DNA from: Terriglobia bacterium
GTDB lineage: Bacteria; Acidobacteriota; Terriglobia; Terriglobales; SCQP01
Assembly: GCA_021323595.1 (NCBI GenBank)
Contig: JAJPKR010000016.1
Coordinates: 169,286 to 203,216 of the forward strand
Length of the DNA stretch: 33,931 nt
Direction of reading: 5' to 3'
Position 1 is the stretch's first letter; each line of letters opens with the position of its first letter. Made by a program: the position numbers and the translations under genes. The notes under the pieces are model-generated. The model ran no database searches and was not told the origin of the DNA. It was given only the letters and a program-made list of their open reading frames with translations. Positions 8,162 through 15,790 of this stretch are shown here, in pieces.

Positions 8162-8440
8162 CTAGCGCGAGCCGCCGGCGATGGACGGCAGGATCAAGAC
8201 GTCGTCGCCGTCGCGAAAGCGATACTCGGGGCCGCCGAGAAAGCGAATGTCTTCTTCATTCACGTAAATATTGAAGAAACGCCGCGGCCGCCCGTCGGCT
8301 TCGCAGATGCGGTCGCGCAGTTCGGGATAGCGCCCGCTCAGTTCCACCAGCAATCCGTGGAGATCCGCGGCTTCGCAACGAAGCTGCTCGGCGCCGCCGG
8401 TGAAGCGCTGCAGGGGCGCGGGAATGCGTACCGTGTACAT
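8162..8440 (-). CDS. MoaD/ThiS-like ubiquitin-fold sulfur-carrier protein with GGSR tail
   Basis: A 92-residue beta-grasp protein. VRIPAPLQRFTGG opens the fold, FNIYVNEEDIRFLGG is the characteristic central strand and turn, and DGDDVLILPSIAGGSR is the C-terminal tail. MoaD, ThiS and SAMP-type carriers are adenylated and thiocarboxylated on a C-terminal Gly-Gly. Here the pair is G89-G90 but two residues, Ser-Arg, follow, so a protease would have to expose the glycine, as described for CysO-, QbsE- and HcyS-type precursors. The gene starts 11 bases after the threonine-synthase-like gene, and its AAGGAA ribosome-binding site overlaps that stop codon, so the two are translationally coupled and share the SAM riboswitch upstream. 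No E1-like or JAMM protease gene is nearby. Confidence 0.85.
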   Translation of the reverse strand: MYTVRIPAPLQRFTGGAEQLRCEAADLHGLLVELSGRYPELRDRICEADGRPRRFFNIYVNEEDIRFLGGPEYRFRDGDDVLILPSIAGGSR

Positions 8441-8451
8441 GGCTGAGTTCC

Positions 8452-9699
8452 TTAAACCGCGGTCACTTCCGCCGGCGCGGCTGTATCTAAATACGCCTGC
8501 ACGTCGGCCAGCCGTGGGGCGAACACCGGCGCCTCCTCGGCGCGGGGCGCGACGGCATCGAGGGTCTTGAGGCCATTGCCGGTGATCACCAGCACGATCG
8601 GCTGGTCGGGATCGAGCTTGCCCGTCGCCAGCAATTTGCGGGCGCAGGCCACGGTCACGCCGCCCGCCGTTTCCGCGAAGATGCCTTCCGTCTCCGCGAG
8701 CAGGCGCATGCCGGCCACAATCTCTTCGTCGCTCGCGTCTTCGGCCCAGCCGCCGCTCTCTCCAATGAGCCGCGCCGCATAATAGCCATCGGCCGGGTTT
8801 CCGATCGCCAGCGAACGCGCGATCGTTCGCGGCCGCTCTGGCTCGATCTCACAGCGACCAGCCTTGATCGCGGCGCTAATGGGCGCGCAGCCGGTCGCCT
8901 GCGCGCCATAGAACCGGGTGTCGCCTTCCGCCCAGCCCAACTGCCGCAGCTCCTCGAACGCCTTGGCGATTTTTCCGATCAGTGCGCCCCCCGCCATCGG
9001 ACAGACTACCGCGGCCGGCAGCCGCCAGCCGAGCGCCTCGGCGATCTCGTAGCCGACGGTCTTCGAGCCTTCGGCGTAATAGGGACGCAAATTGACGTTG
9101 ACGATGCCCCAGGGCAGCGAGGCCGCGATTTCCGTGCAGAGCCGGTTCACTTGATCGTAGTTCCCGGCGATCTTGATCAGCTTGGCGCCGTAAACCAGGG
9201 TATTCGCCACCTTGGCGGGCTCCAGTTCCTCGGGCACGAAGATGTAGGCGGTCAAGCCCAGCGCCGCCGCCTGTGCCGCCACGGCATTGGCCAAATTGCC
9301 GGTCGAGGAGCACGCCACCACCTCGAAGCCGAACTCGCGCGCCTTGCGCAGGGCCACCGCCACCACCCGGTCTTTGAACGACAGGGTGGGATAGTTCACC
9401 GCATCGTTCTTGACGAAGACCTGCTTCGCGCCCAGCGCGCGAGCCAGCTTCGGCGTCGCCACGAAGGGCGTTCCGCCGACCGGCGGCAGGTCGCCGGCCA
9501 CGGTCACCGGCAGCAACTCGCGATAGCGCCACATATCGGCGCGGCGCGCGGCTAGATCGTCGCGCCGCACCCCCCAGGCGACGGCGCCCAAATCATAGGC
9601 CACCTCCAGCGGCGCAAAGCATTCGTCGCAGCCCGCCAGCGGCGCCGAAGCGAATTCCTTCCCGCAATCCCGACAGCGCAATCCCAGCTCGAACGACAT
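8452..9699 (-). CDS. thrC: Threonine synthase family PLP enzyme, under SAM-I riboswitch control
   Basis: A 415-residue fold-type II PLP enzyme. The N-terminus carries a zinc-ribbon-like set C9, C12, C24, C27, as in the short bacterial/archaeal threonine synthases. The PLP lysine is K109 in NYPTLSFKDR, and the phosphate-binding SSTGNLANA follows. A glycine-rich loop (MAGGALIGKIAK) and the C-terminal region are complete. The family converts O-phosphohomoserine to threonine. ATG at 9699 has GGGAG upstream. The leader (9700-9945) contains a SAM-I riboswitch and terminator, and a sulfur-carrier gene is coupled downstream. Both would suit an enzyme replacing the phosphate with sulfur to give homocysteine. 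That alternative is inference; by sequence alone it looks like an ordinary threonine synthase. Confidence 0.85.
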   Translation of the reverse strand: MSFELGLRCRDCGKEFASAPLAGCDECFAPLEVAYDLGAVAWGVRRDDLAARRADMWRYRELLPVTVAGDLPPVGGTPFVATPKLARALGAKQVFVKNDAVNYPTLSFKDRVVAVALRKAREFGFEVVACSSTGNLANAVAAQAAALGLTAYIFVPEELEPAKVANTLVYGAKLIKIAGNYDQVNRLCTEIAASLPWGIVNVNLRPYYAEGSKTVGYEIAEALGWRLPAAVVCPMAGGALIGKIAKAFEELRQLGWAEGDTRFYGAQATGCAPISAAIKAGRCEIEPERPRTIARSLAIGNPADGYYAARLIGESGGWAEDASDEEIVAGMRLLAETEGIFAETAGGVTVACARKLLATGKLDPDQPIVLVITGNGLKTLDAVAPRAEEAPVFAPRLADVQAYLDTAAPAEVTAV

Positions 9700-9762
9700 T
9701 CGTTTCTCCCGCGGCGCGCGGCGCGCCCGCCTGCAAGCTGCCCGGATTGCGAGGGGAGCAAC

Positions 9763-9789
9763 AAAAAACCCTCTTCGCGAGGAAGAGGG
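9763..9789 (-). terminator. Rho-independent terminator of the SAM riboswitch expression platform
   Basis: On the minus strand, CCCTCTTC (plus 9782-9789) pairs perfectly with GAAGAGGG (plus 9769-9776) across a five-base loop and is followed by six T (plus 9763-9768). This is a textbook intrinsic terminator lying 64 bases before the threonine-synthase-like ATG and about 35 bases after the aptamer. The 5' arm can instead pair with the 3' side of the aptamer: plus 9826-9833 against 9779-9786 gives eight pairs with one G-U. Confidence 0.93.
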
Positions 9790-9822
9790 CGTGGATGGCT
9801 GAACTTTGGCTCAGCCCCTATC

Positions 9823-9945
9823 TCATCTTCCCCAGCATTCACCGGGCAGGAATTGGCACCTCGACGTTTCCGAGCCGGCTTGCGCCGGACCAAAAACCGG
9901 TTGCCGTGGCTTCTTCGGGCCTGATCCCTCAGCCACTCTGGATGA
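9823..9945 (-). promoter_or_regulatory. SAM-I (S-box) riboswitch aptamer
   Basis: Read on the minus strand, the landmarks of the SAM-I aptamer occur in order. P1 5' strand TCATC (plus 9941-9945); CAGAGTGGCTGAGGGA with the conserved GAGGGA (plus 9925-9930); GGCCCGAAGAAGCC and CGGCAACC (GGCAACC at plus 9899-9905); a variable P3 hairpin; GGTGCCAATTCC (plus 9849-9860); a P4 hairpin; and GAAGATGAG, whose GATGA (plus 9823-9827) closes P1. S-adenosylmethionine binding stabilises P1 and, in this family with a downstream terminator, turns expression off. It leads into the thrC-like and MoaD-like genes. Confidence 0.97.
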
Positions 9946-10105
9946 TTCAGGGCGATCCGAATCGCCGGGTGGCGATCCAGATCCGTATTCAATTGTCCCA
10001 CTCAATATACCCTCGGCCCCGCCGCGGCGCAAGGCGAAAATGGGCGAAATTCTCGCCACCGCGGTATGAGTCGCCGCGAGACAGGTTGTTATATTAAAGT
10101 CTCCG

Positions 10106-10858
10106 ATGGCTGAACCCTCGATTCACTTGCGCATCGTTCCGCCCGCCGACTTCGGCGCGGCCGCGGGCCGGCTGGTGGCGGACTTGCTGCGCGAGAACCC
10201 CGCCGCCCTCGTCGGCCTCCCCACCGGCAACACTCCCATTCCGGTCTATGAATACCTGCTGGCGCAGCAGCGCGCGGGCGCGCTCGATCTTTCCCGCATG
10301 CGCGCGGTCATGCTCGATGAATACCTCGGCGCCGACGATAGTCCGATGAGCTTTCACCATTGGCTCCAGCGCCGGTTTCTCGGGCCGGCCGGCATCGGCC
10401 CCGATCGGCTGCTGCGCATCCCTTCGCAACCCGAGGGCATCGAGGCCGCCTGCGCCGACTTCGAGGCGCGGTTGGCGGCTTGGGGCGGCTGCGACCTGCA
10501 ATTGCTCGGCCTGGGCCTGACCGGTCACATCGGCTTCAACGAGCCTGGCTCCGCCGCCGATTCCCACACTCGCGTGGTCCGCCTCAGCGCGATTACGCGC
10601 GAAGCCAACGAAGAGTATTGGCAGGGCGAGGAAGTTCCCGCTTACGGCGTCACCACGGGGATCGCGACGCTGCTGCAGGCGCGGCGCCTGGTGCTGTTGG
10701 TCAATGGCGAGCGCAAAGCGGCGATTCTGCGCCGGACGTTAGAAGGGCCGATCGGCCCCGACGTGCCTGCCACCTTCTTGCGCCAGGGACGCGACGTTTG
10801 GGTTATTGCCGATCAGCCCGCCGCCGCACTGCTCGGCGCTGGCGCGCCGCATGCCTAG
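10106..10858 (+). CDS. nagB: Glucosamine-6-phosphate deaminase family protein
   Basis: A 250-residue NagB/6-phosphogluconolactonase-fold protein of typical length. The substrate loop LVGLPTGNTP, the catalytic D71-E72 in VMLDEY, and GHIGFNEPGS with H141 and E146 correspond to the E. coli catalytic set D72, H143 and E148. The residue matching E. coli D141 is threonine (T139) in LGLTGHIGF; this position varies among bacterial NagB proteins. The expected reaction is glucosamine-6-phosphate to fructose-6-phosphate plus ammonia in amino-sugar catabolism. No other amino-sugar genes are nearby. The start is an ATG with a TATATT stretch 11 bases upstream; a clear Shine-Dalgarno is not seen. Confidence 0.87.
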   Translation: MAEPSIHLRIVPPADFGAAAGRLVADLLRENPAALVGLPTGNTPIPVYEYLLAQQRAGALDLSRMRAVMLDEYLGADDSPMSFHHWLQRRFLGPAGIGPDRLLRIPSQPEGIEAACADFEARLAAWGGCDLQLLGLGLTGHIGFNEPGSAADSHTRVVRLSAITREANEEYWQGEEVPAYGVTTGIATLLQARRLVLLVNGERKAAILRRTLEGPIGPDVPATFLRQGRDVWVIADQPAAALLGAGAPHA

Positions 10859-10877
10859 CCGCGCCCATCGGCGCGGC
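10858..10877. terminator. Hairpin between convergent nagB and ketoacyl synthase genes
   Basis: GCCGCGCC and GGCGCGGC form a perfect eight-base-pair stem with a four-base loop immediately after the nagB stop and 27 bases from the stop of the convergent ketoacyl synthase gene. There is no T tract on either strand, so it may only assist termination or protect transcript 3' ends. Confidence 0.4.
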
Positions 10878-10903
10878 CGGCAATCCGCAATCGCCGACGC
10901 GGG

Positions 10904-12145
10904 CTACCGGTAGGCCTTAACTGCCAGCACGGCGTTCAAGCCGCCGAACGCGAAGGAATTCGAGAGCAGGGCGCGAATCGGCCGGGGCCGCGCTTGATTG
11001 GGCGTCACGTCCAAATCGCAGGCGGGATCGGGCCGGGTGAAGTTCGCCGTCGGCGGCGCCACCTGATTCTGCAGGGCCAGCAGCGACACCGCCAATTCGA
11101 GCGCGCCACTCGCCCCCATGGCGTGCCCGTGCATGGACTTGGTCGAGCTCACCGAAACGCGGTCGGCCTGCGCCCCCAGCAACTGCCGGATGGCAGTGGT
11201 CTCGGTCGCGTCGTTCAATTTGGTGCCGGTGCCGTGGGCGTTGATGTAGTCCAAGTCCTCGGCCGCCAGCCCGGCGCTCTCCATCGCCTGGCGCATGGCG
11301 TGGAGCGGTCCTTCCACGGAAGGCTGGGTGATGTGGCCGGCGTCAGCGCTGGCGCCATAGCCGGCCAGTTCGCCGTAGATGCGCGCGCCCCGCTGCCGCG
11401 CCAGACTCTCGCGCTCGAGCACGAAAATCGCCGCGCCTTCGGCCAGTACCAGCCCGGCGCGATCGGCGCTGAAGGGACGGCAGGCCGCGGCCGGATTGCC
11501 GTTGGCCGGCGCCATCACCCGCATTGCTTCCCACGCCTTGAAGACGCCCAGCGTCAGGGGCGCGTCGGAGCCGCCCGCCAGGGCGATGTCGGCGAGGCCG
11601 TGGCGCACCATGCGCCAGGCTTCGCCCAGCGCGTGCGTGGAGGATGCGCAGGCCGTGGAAACCGCAAAACTGATGCCGCGCGCGCCCGTATCCATAGTGA
11701 TATGCGAGGTGCCGGCGTTGAACATCATGCGCGGGATGCTGAAGGGATGCAGCCGCGTCGCCTGGCGCGCGTACAACTGATGAAACCCTTGGTCCTCGCT
11801 CTCGACTCCGCCCAGCGCCGTGCCTGTGATCACCGCCACCCGGTGCGGCGGCGGACCCCCATTGGCGTCCAGCCGCCGCGGCCAGCCGGCATCCGCCAGC
11901 GCCGCGCGCGCGCAGACCACCGCGAACTGGGCGAAGCGGTCGAGAAAATCCACTTCCTTGCCGAAGTGCTGCTCAGGTTGAAAGTCGCGCACCTCACCGC
12001 AGACGCCGGTTTGCAGCCGGCTGCTTTCGACGCGGGTCACCGGTCCCAAGCCGCTGCGCCCCGCCGCCAGGCTGGCCCATAGCGCGGCCGGAGTGCTGCC
12101 ACAGGCGCTGAGCACGCCCATGCCGGTGATCACGACTTTTTCCAT
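10904..12145 (-). CDS. fabF: Beta-ketoacyl-ACP synthase (KAS II / FabF family)
   Basis: A 413-residue thiolase-fold condensing enzyme of standard length. The catalytic triad is visible: C166 in VSTACASS, H304 in NAHGTGTKLND and H339 in TKSMHGHAMGASG, with K336 nearby. It condenses malonyl-ACP with an acyl-ACP. An acyl carrier protein gene lies 16 bases upstream in the same operon, giving a two-gene KAS-ACP unit. The malonyltransferase, reductase and dehydratase genes that accompany fabF in a main fatty-acid cluster are absent. It could therefore be the housekeeping elongation enzyme placed separately or a condensing enzyme for a specialised lipid. The sequence does not decide this. Confidence 0.92.
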   Translation of the reverse strand: MEKVVITGMGVLSACGSTPAALWASLAAGRSGLGPVTRVESSRLQTGVCGEVRDFQPEQHFGKEVDFLDRFAQFAVVCARAALADAGWPRRLDANGGPPPHRVAVITGTALGGVESEDQGFHQLYARQATRLHPFSIPRMMFNAGTSHITMDTGARGISFAVSTACASSTHALGEAWRMVRHGLADIALAGGSDAPLTLGVFKAWEAMRVMAPANGNPAAACRPFSADRAGLVLAEGAAIFVLERESLARQRGARIYGELAGYGASADAGHITQPSVEGPLHAMRQAMESAGLAAEDLDYINAHGTGTKLNDATETTAIRQLLGAQADRVSVSSTKSMHGHAMGASGALELAVSLLALQNQVAPPTANFTRPDPACDLDVTPNQARPRPIRALLSNSFAFGGLNAVLAVKAYR

Positions 12146-12161
12146 TCGCTTGGCGCGCGCC

Positions 12162-12422
12162 CTAACTCGTGGGGGCCGGCGAAGCCGTGGCGTTCAACTG
12201 CTGGCGGAGCGCGTCAATGACCTGGCGCACGCTCTTCATTTCCCGCGCAATTTCGTCGGGAATGGTGAGGTTGTACTTCTCCTCCAGCGCAAACACGATG
12301 TTGACGCCGTCCAACGAGTCGATCTTGAGCTGTTCGAACGTCGATTCGGGGCTAATCGATTCTGCCGGCACGCGCTGCTCGCGGGCGATGATGGAGATCA
12401 CATCTTGAGTCAAAGCGTCCAA
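12162..12422 (-). CDS. acpP: Acyl carrier protein
   Basis: An 86-residue four-helix acyl carrier protein. The phosphopantetheine attachment serine is S36 in LKIDSLDGVNIVFALEE; the acidic helix II residues and the final hydrophobic helix (VRQVIDALRQQL) are typical. The tail ending TASPAPTS is slightly longer than in E. coli AcpP. The start is unusual. An in-frame TGA sits seven codons upstream, so only CTG or TTG codons are available; TTG at 12422 is used here, with GGAGG about 12 bases before it. It diverges from PolX, with 84 bases between the two starts. Confidence 0.88.
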   Translation of the reverse strand: MDALTQDVISIIAREQRVPAESISPESTFEQLKIDSLDGVNIVFALEEKYNLTIPDEIAREMKSVRQVIDALRQQLNATASPAPTS

Positions 12423-12506
12423 GGCGGCGTTCAGCCTCCGTCAATCAACCGATGATACAACAGATGCCACCCGAAAGACCGGCGAAGGCTGGATACTGAG
12501 AGCCAG

Positions 12507-14255
12507 ATGGAGAATCAGGACCTGGGCCGCCTGCTGCGCGAGACTGCCGACCTGCTGGAAGTGGCCGGCGAAGACGCCTTCCGGGTCCGCAGCTATCGCA
12601 AAGCCGCGGAGGCGGTCGAAAGCTGCCCGGAGCGGCTGGCCGATCTGTGCGCGGATCGCAAGCGCCTGCTGGCGCTTCCCGGCATCGGTGCGCGCATGGC
12701 CGACAACATCGCCGAGATGGTCAGCACCGGCCGCCTCCGCTTGCGCGAGGAGCTGATCGAGCGTTACCAGCCGGGCATGCTGGAGCTCTTGAAGGTCCAG
12801 GGCTTGGGCCCCAAGACCGTCTCGCTCATCTGGCAGACCCACCGCGTCGCCACCCTCGACGAGGTCGAGGCATTAGCGCGGGCGGGCCGCCTGCGCGAGC
12901 TGCCGCGCCTGGGTGCCAAAGCCGAGGAGAAGATCCTGCGCGCCATCGCCAACTATCGCTCCGTGCGCGGCCGCACCCTGCGCGCCACGGCCGAACCGAT
13001 CGTCGAGGAGGTTGTCGCCCGCCTGCGCGCCCGGCCCGAAGTCCGGCAGGCCGCCGTCGCCGGCTCCTTTCGCCGTGGCTGCGAAACCGTTGGCGATCTC
13101 GACTTCCTCGTCGCCGGCCCGGACCTGGGCCACGGCGCCGAGCCGCCGGTCATCGCCGCCTTTCTCGCCCTGCCGAGCCTGGCGGAGACCCTCGCGCAAG
13201 GCGAAAACAAAGTCTCGGTGCGCCGCCACGACGGGCTGCAAATGGATTTGCGCCTGGTGCCGGAGGCCAGCTTCGGCGCCGCCCTCCAGTACTTCACCGG
13301 CTCGCAGAGCCATAACGTCAAACTTCGCCAGCGCGCCCAGCGCCGCGGCGCCAAGCTGAACGAATACGGCCTCTTCGACGCCGCCGGCGCCAGCCTGGCC
13401 GAAGGGAGCGAGGAAGCCGCTATCTACCGCCAGCTCGGCCTGGACTGGATTCCGCCTGAATTGCGGGAAGACGCCGGGGAAATCGAAGCCGCCGCCGCGC
13501 ACGCGCTGCCCGCGCTGCTCGCGCCCGGCGATCTGCGCGGCGATTTGCATATGCACACGGTCGAGACCGACGGCCGCGCCACCATCGAAGAGATGGCCGA
13601 GGCGGCGCGCGCGCGCGGCTACGAATACATCGCCATCACCGACCACTCTCAAGCCTTGGCCATGGCGCACGGCCTCGATGAAACGCGCGCCCGCGCGCAC
13701 ATCGCCCGCATCCGCGCCGCCGACGCCGTCTTCGCCGCCGGCACGCCGCCGCTGCGCATCCTGGCCGGCATCGAGGTGGATATCCTCGCCGACGGCCGTC
13801 TCGACCTTGCCGACGATGTGCTGGCGGAAATGGACGTGGTCATCGCCAGCGTGCACTCCCGCTTCGACCAAAGCGCCGCGCAAATGACCGAACGCCTGCT
13901 GCGCGCCGTCGCCCACCCCAGCGTGCGCGTGCTCGGCCATGCCACCGGCCGCCTGCTCTTGCGCCGCCCCGCCTATCAGTTCGACTTTGCGCGCGTGCTC
14001 GCCGCCTGCCGGGATCACGGCGTCGCCATCGAGATCAACGCCTCGCCCGACCGCCTGGATATCAACGACGTGCAGGCCCGCGCCTGCGCGCAGCAGGGCG
14101 TCGCGGTGGTGATCAACACCGACGCCCACCATCCCCGTCACCTGGATTTCATGCGGTATGGCGTGGCCACCGCGCGCCGCGGCTGGCTGCGCGCCGCCGA
14201 TGTCCTCAACACCTTGCCCTGCGCCCAACTGCTCGCCCGCCTCGCCCGCCGCTAG
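12507..14255 (+). CDS. polX: DNA polymerase X family protein with PHP domain (PolX)
   Basis: A 582-residue full-length bacterial PolX. The N-terminal helix-hairpin-helix region, about 1-100, includes LLALPGIGARMADNIAEM and LLKVQGLGPKTV. The polymerase palm has AGSFRRGCETVGDLDFLV near 188-205, with the two metal-binding aspartates, and the third aspartate in LQMDLRLV. The C-terminal PHP domain begins at about 345 with RGDLHMHTVETDGR and continues with AITDHSQ, GIEVDI, SVHSRF and NTDAHHP, the metal ligands of a 3'-5' exonuclease. It is expected to act in gap filling during base-excision or end repair. The start ATG follows CTGAGAGCCAG without a strong ribosome-binding site. Confidence 0.95.
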   Translation: MENQDLGRLLRETADLLEVAGEDAFRVRSYRKAAEAVESCPERLADLCADRKRLLALPGIGARMADNIAEMVSTGRLRLREELIERYQPGMLELLKVQGLGPKTVSLIWQTHRVATLDEVEALARAGRLRELPRLGAKAEEKILRAIANYRSVRGRTLRATAEPIVEEVVARLRARPEVRQAAVAGSFRRGCETVGDLDFLVAGPDLGHGAEPPVIAAFLALPSLAETLAQGENKVSVRRHDGLQMDLRLVPEASFGAALQYFTGSQSHNVKLRQRAQRRGAKLNEYGLFDAAGASLAEGSEEAAIYRQLGLDWIPPELREDAGEIEAAAAHALPALLAPGDLRGDLHMHTVETDGRATIEEMAEAARARGYEYIAITDHSQALAMAHGLDETRARAHIARIRAADAVFAAGTPPLRILAGIEVDILADGRLDLADDVLAEMDVVIASVHSRFDQSAAQMTERLLRAVAHPSVRVLGHATGRLLLRRPAYQFDFARVLAACRDHGVAIEINASPDRLDINDVQARACAQQGVAVVINTDAHHPRHLDFMRYGVATARRGWLRAADVLNTLPCAQLLARLARR

Positions 14256-14285
14256 CTCCGCCCGCGCGCGCCGCGGCCGGCGGCG

Positions 14286-15515
14286 TCACTCGTAGCGCAG
14301 CGTTTCCGCCGGCCGCACTCGCACCGCCCGCCCCGCCGGATACACGCTCGCCAGCACGCTCACGACCAGCGCCAGCACCGCGACGAGAACCCCGTCGCTC
14401 CAGCGCGCGTGAAAGGGCACGTAATCCATGGCGTAGACGGCGGAGGAGATATGAATCCAGTGGTAGCGATTTGCGGCCCAGGCGAAGCCATACGCCGCCG
14501 CCAAGCCCACTGCCGTCCCTACCAGGTCGATGAAAACGCCCTGGAGCACGAAAATGCGCCGGATTTGCCGCCGCCGCGCGCCCAGGCTTTGCAGCACCGC
14601 GATCTCCTTGCGCTTCTCCAGCACCAGCATCGAGAGCAAGATCAGCACGTTCATGCCCGCGACGAAGACAATCAAGCCGATGACGATGATCGTACCCAGC
14701 CGCTGCGTTTTCAGCGCCTGGAAGATGGCGCGGTTTTGCGACATCCACGTCGTGGACGTGAAGGCGGGCCCGGCCATCTGGACCGCCGCCGCCGCCACCG
14801 GATCGGCGCGATAAATATCGTCGAGGCGGAACTCGATCACGCTGGCGAAATCGCCGCTGCCCGGCGCCAACTGCTGCGCCGCCTGGAAACCGGTGTACGC
14901 CCAGCCGCCGTCGAAGTCGGAAAAGCCGGAGCGGAAAATGCCCACCACGCGAAACGGCGTGGTGCGGCCCTCGTACCCCAGCGGCGTCAGCACCGCCTGG
15001 GGAACATACACATCCACCCAGTCGCCCACGCCCGCGCCCAAGGTTCGCGAAAGCTCGTCGCCGATCACCAAGTCGTGCGCCGCCGAATTCGCCGCCAGCG
15101 GCTGCCAGGAGCCCACCTGCACGCGGTCCAGCATGTTGCTGACCCGCAATTCCTGTTTCGGCTCGATGCCCTTGAGCGTGACTTGCGCCACGCGCGCGCC
15201 CCGGCTCAAGATCACCATCTGGTAGACCGCCGGCGCCACCGCCCGGACATGCGGCAGCGCCGCCAGCCGGCTCATCAAATTCCGGTAGTTCGAGATCCCC
15301 GCCGGATCCTTGCGCAAGAGATTTACTTCCGCCGTCGCTCCCACCAGTTCTTGCTGCAAGGCGTCGCGAAAGCCGCTGGTCACCGCCAGCGCCAAAATCA
15401 GCGCCCCCACCCCGGCGGCAAAGCCCAAGACCGCGATCGCCGTCACCACCGACACCAAACCCCGCCCGCGTCTGGGACGCAGGTAGCGCAGCGCGACGAA
15501 TGACGGAAAGCCCAT
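14286..15515 (-). CDS. LolC/LolE-family ABC transporter permease
   Basis: A 409-residue permease with the topology of lipoprotein-releasing permeases. The start MGFPSFVALRYLRPRRGRGLV, one transmembrane helix at about 25-50 and a large periplasmic MacB-like domain are followed by three C-terminal transmembrane helices (IVIGLIVFVAGMNVLILLSM, a segment near VFIDLVGTAVGLAAAYGFAW, and VLVAVLALVVSVLASVYPA). It ends RPAETLRYE, the usual FtsX/LolC terminus. With a LolD-type ATPase it would extract lipoproteins from the inner membrane for delivery to LolA. One permease gene is present, suggesting a homodimeric LolF-like arrangement, but a second copy elsewhere cannot be excluded. The longer open frame to 15569 lacks a membrane-protein character, so the ATG at 15515 is preferred. 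Confidence 0.9.
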   Translation of the reverse strand: MGFPSFVALRYLRPRRGRGLVSVVTAIAVLGFAAGVGALILALAVTSGFRDALQQELVGATAEVNLLRKDPAGISNYRNLMSRLAALPHVRAVAPAVYQMVILSRGARVAQVTLKGIEPKQELRVSNMLDRVQVGSWQPLAANSAAHDLVIGDELSRTLGAGVGDWVDVYVPQAVLTPLGYEGRTTPFRVVGIFRSGFSDFDGGWAYTGFQAAQQLAPGSGDFASVIEFRLDDIYRADPVAAAAVQMAGPAFTSTTWMSQNRAIFQALKTQRLGTIIVIGLIVFVAGMNVLILLSMLVLEKRKEIAVLQSLGARRRQIRRIFVLQGVFIDLVGTAVGLAAAYGFAWAANRYHWIHISSAVYAMDYVPFHARWSDGVLVAVLALVVSVLASVYPAGRAVRVRPAETLRYE

Positions 15516-15790
15516 GTGGCCTCGGAGCGTGGCGAACACCGGCAGCCGCCCGCTGGCCCGCGCGCTCACTCACAAGCGAATGCGCCTCGCCGGCCACGCC
15601 GGCGATTTGCCGGCTCCCTTTCCCATGCTACCCGTGCCGGCAGGCGGCGGGGTCTAAGTCGAATCGGGCGCCGGCGGGCGCGCCTCCGGCCGCAGGCCGC
15701 GTCCCCTGCCCGCTGCCGCGGGATCGGGCGGCCGTGGACGCGCAGGCTACCCGCGGCGGATAATCAAAGCAAGGACTATTCGGCTCTTCC

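Noticed and set aside
8032-8274. 80-residue plus-strand frame between the decarboxylase and the sulfur-carrier gene
   Set aside because: Low-complexity Arg/Ser/Ala composition, no ribosome-binding site, and it overlaps the carrier gene antisense.
9700-9945. T-box or threonine attenuator ahead of thrC
   Set aside because: No threonine-rich leader peptide or T-box sequence is seen; all conserved SAM-I landmarks are present instead.
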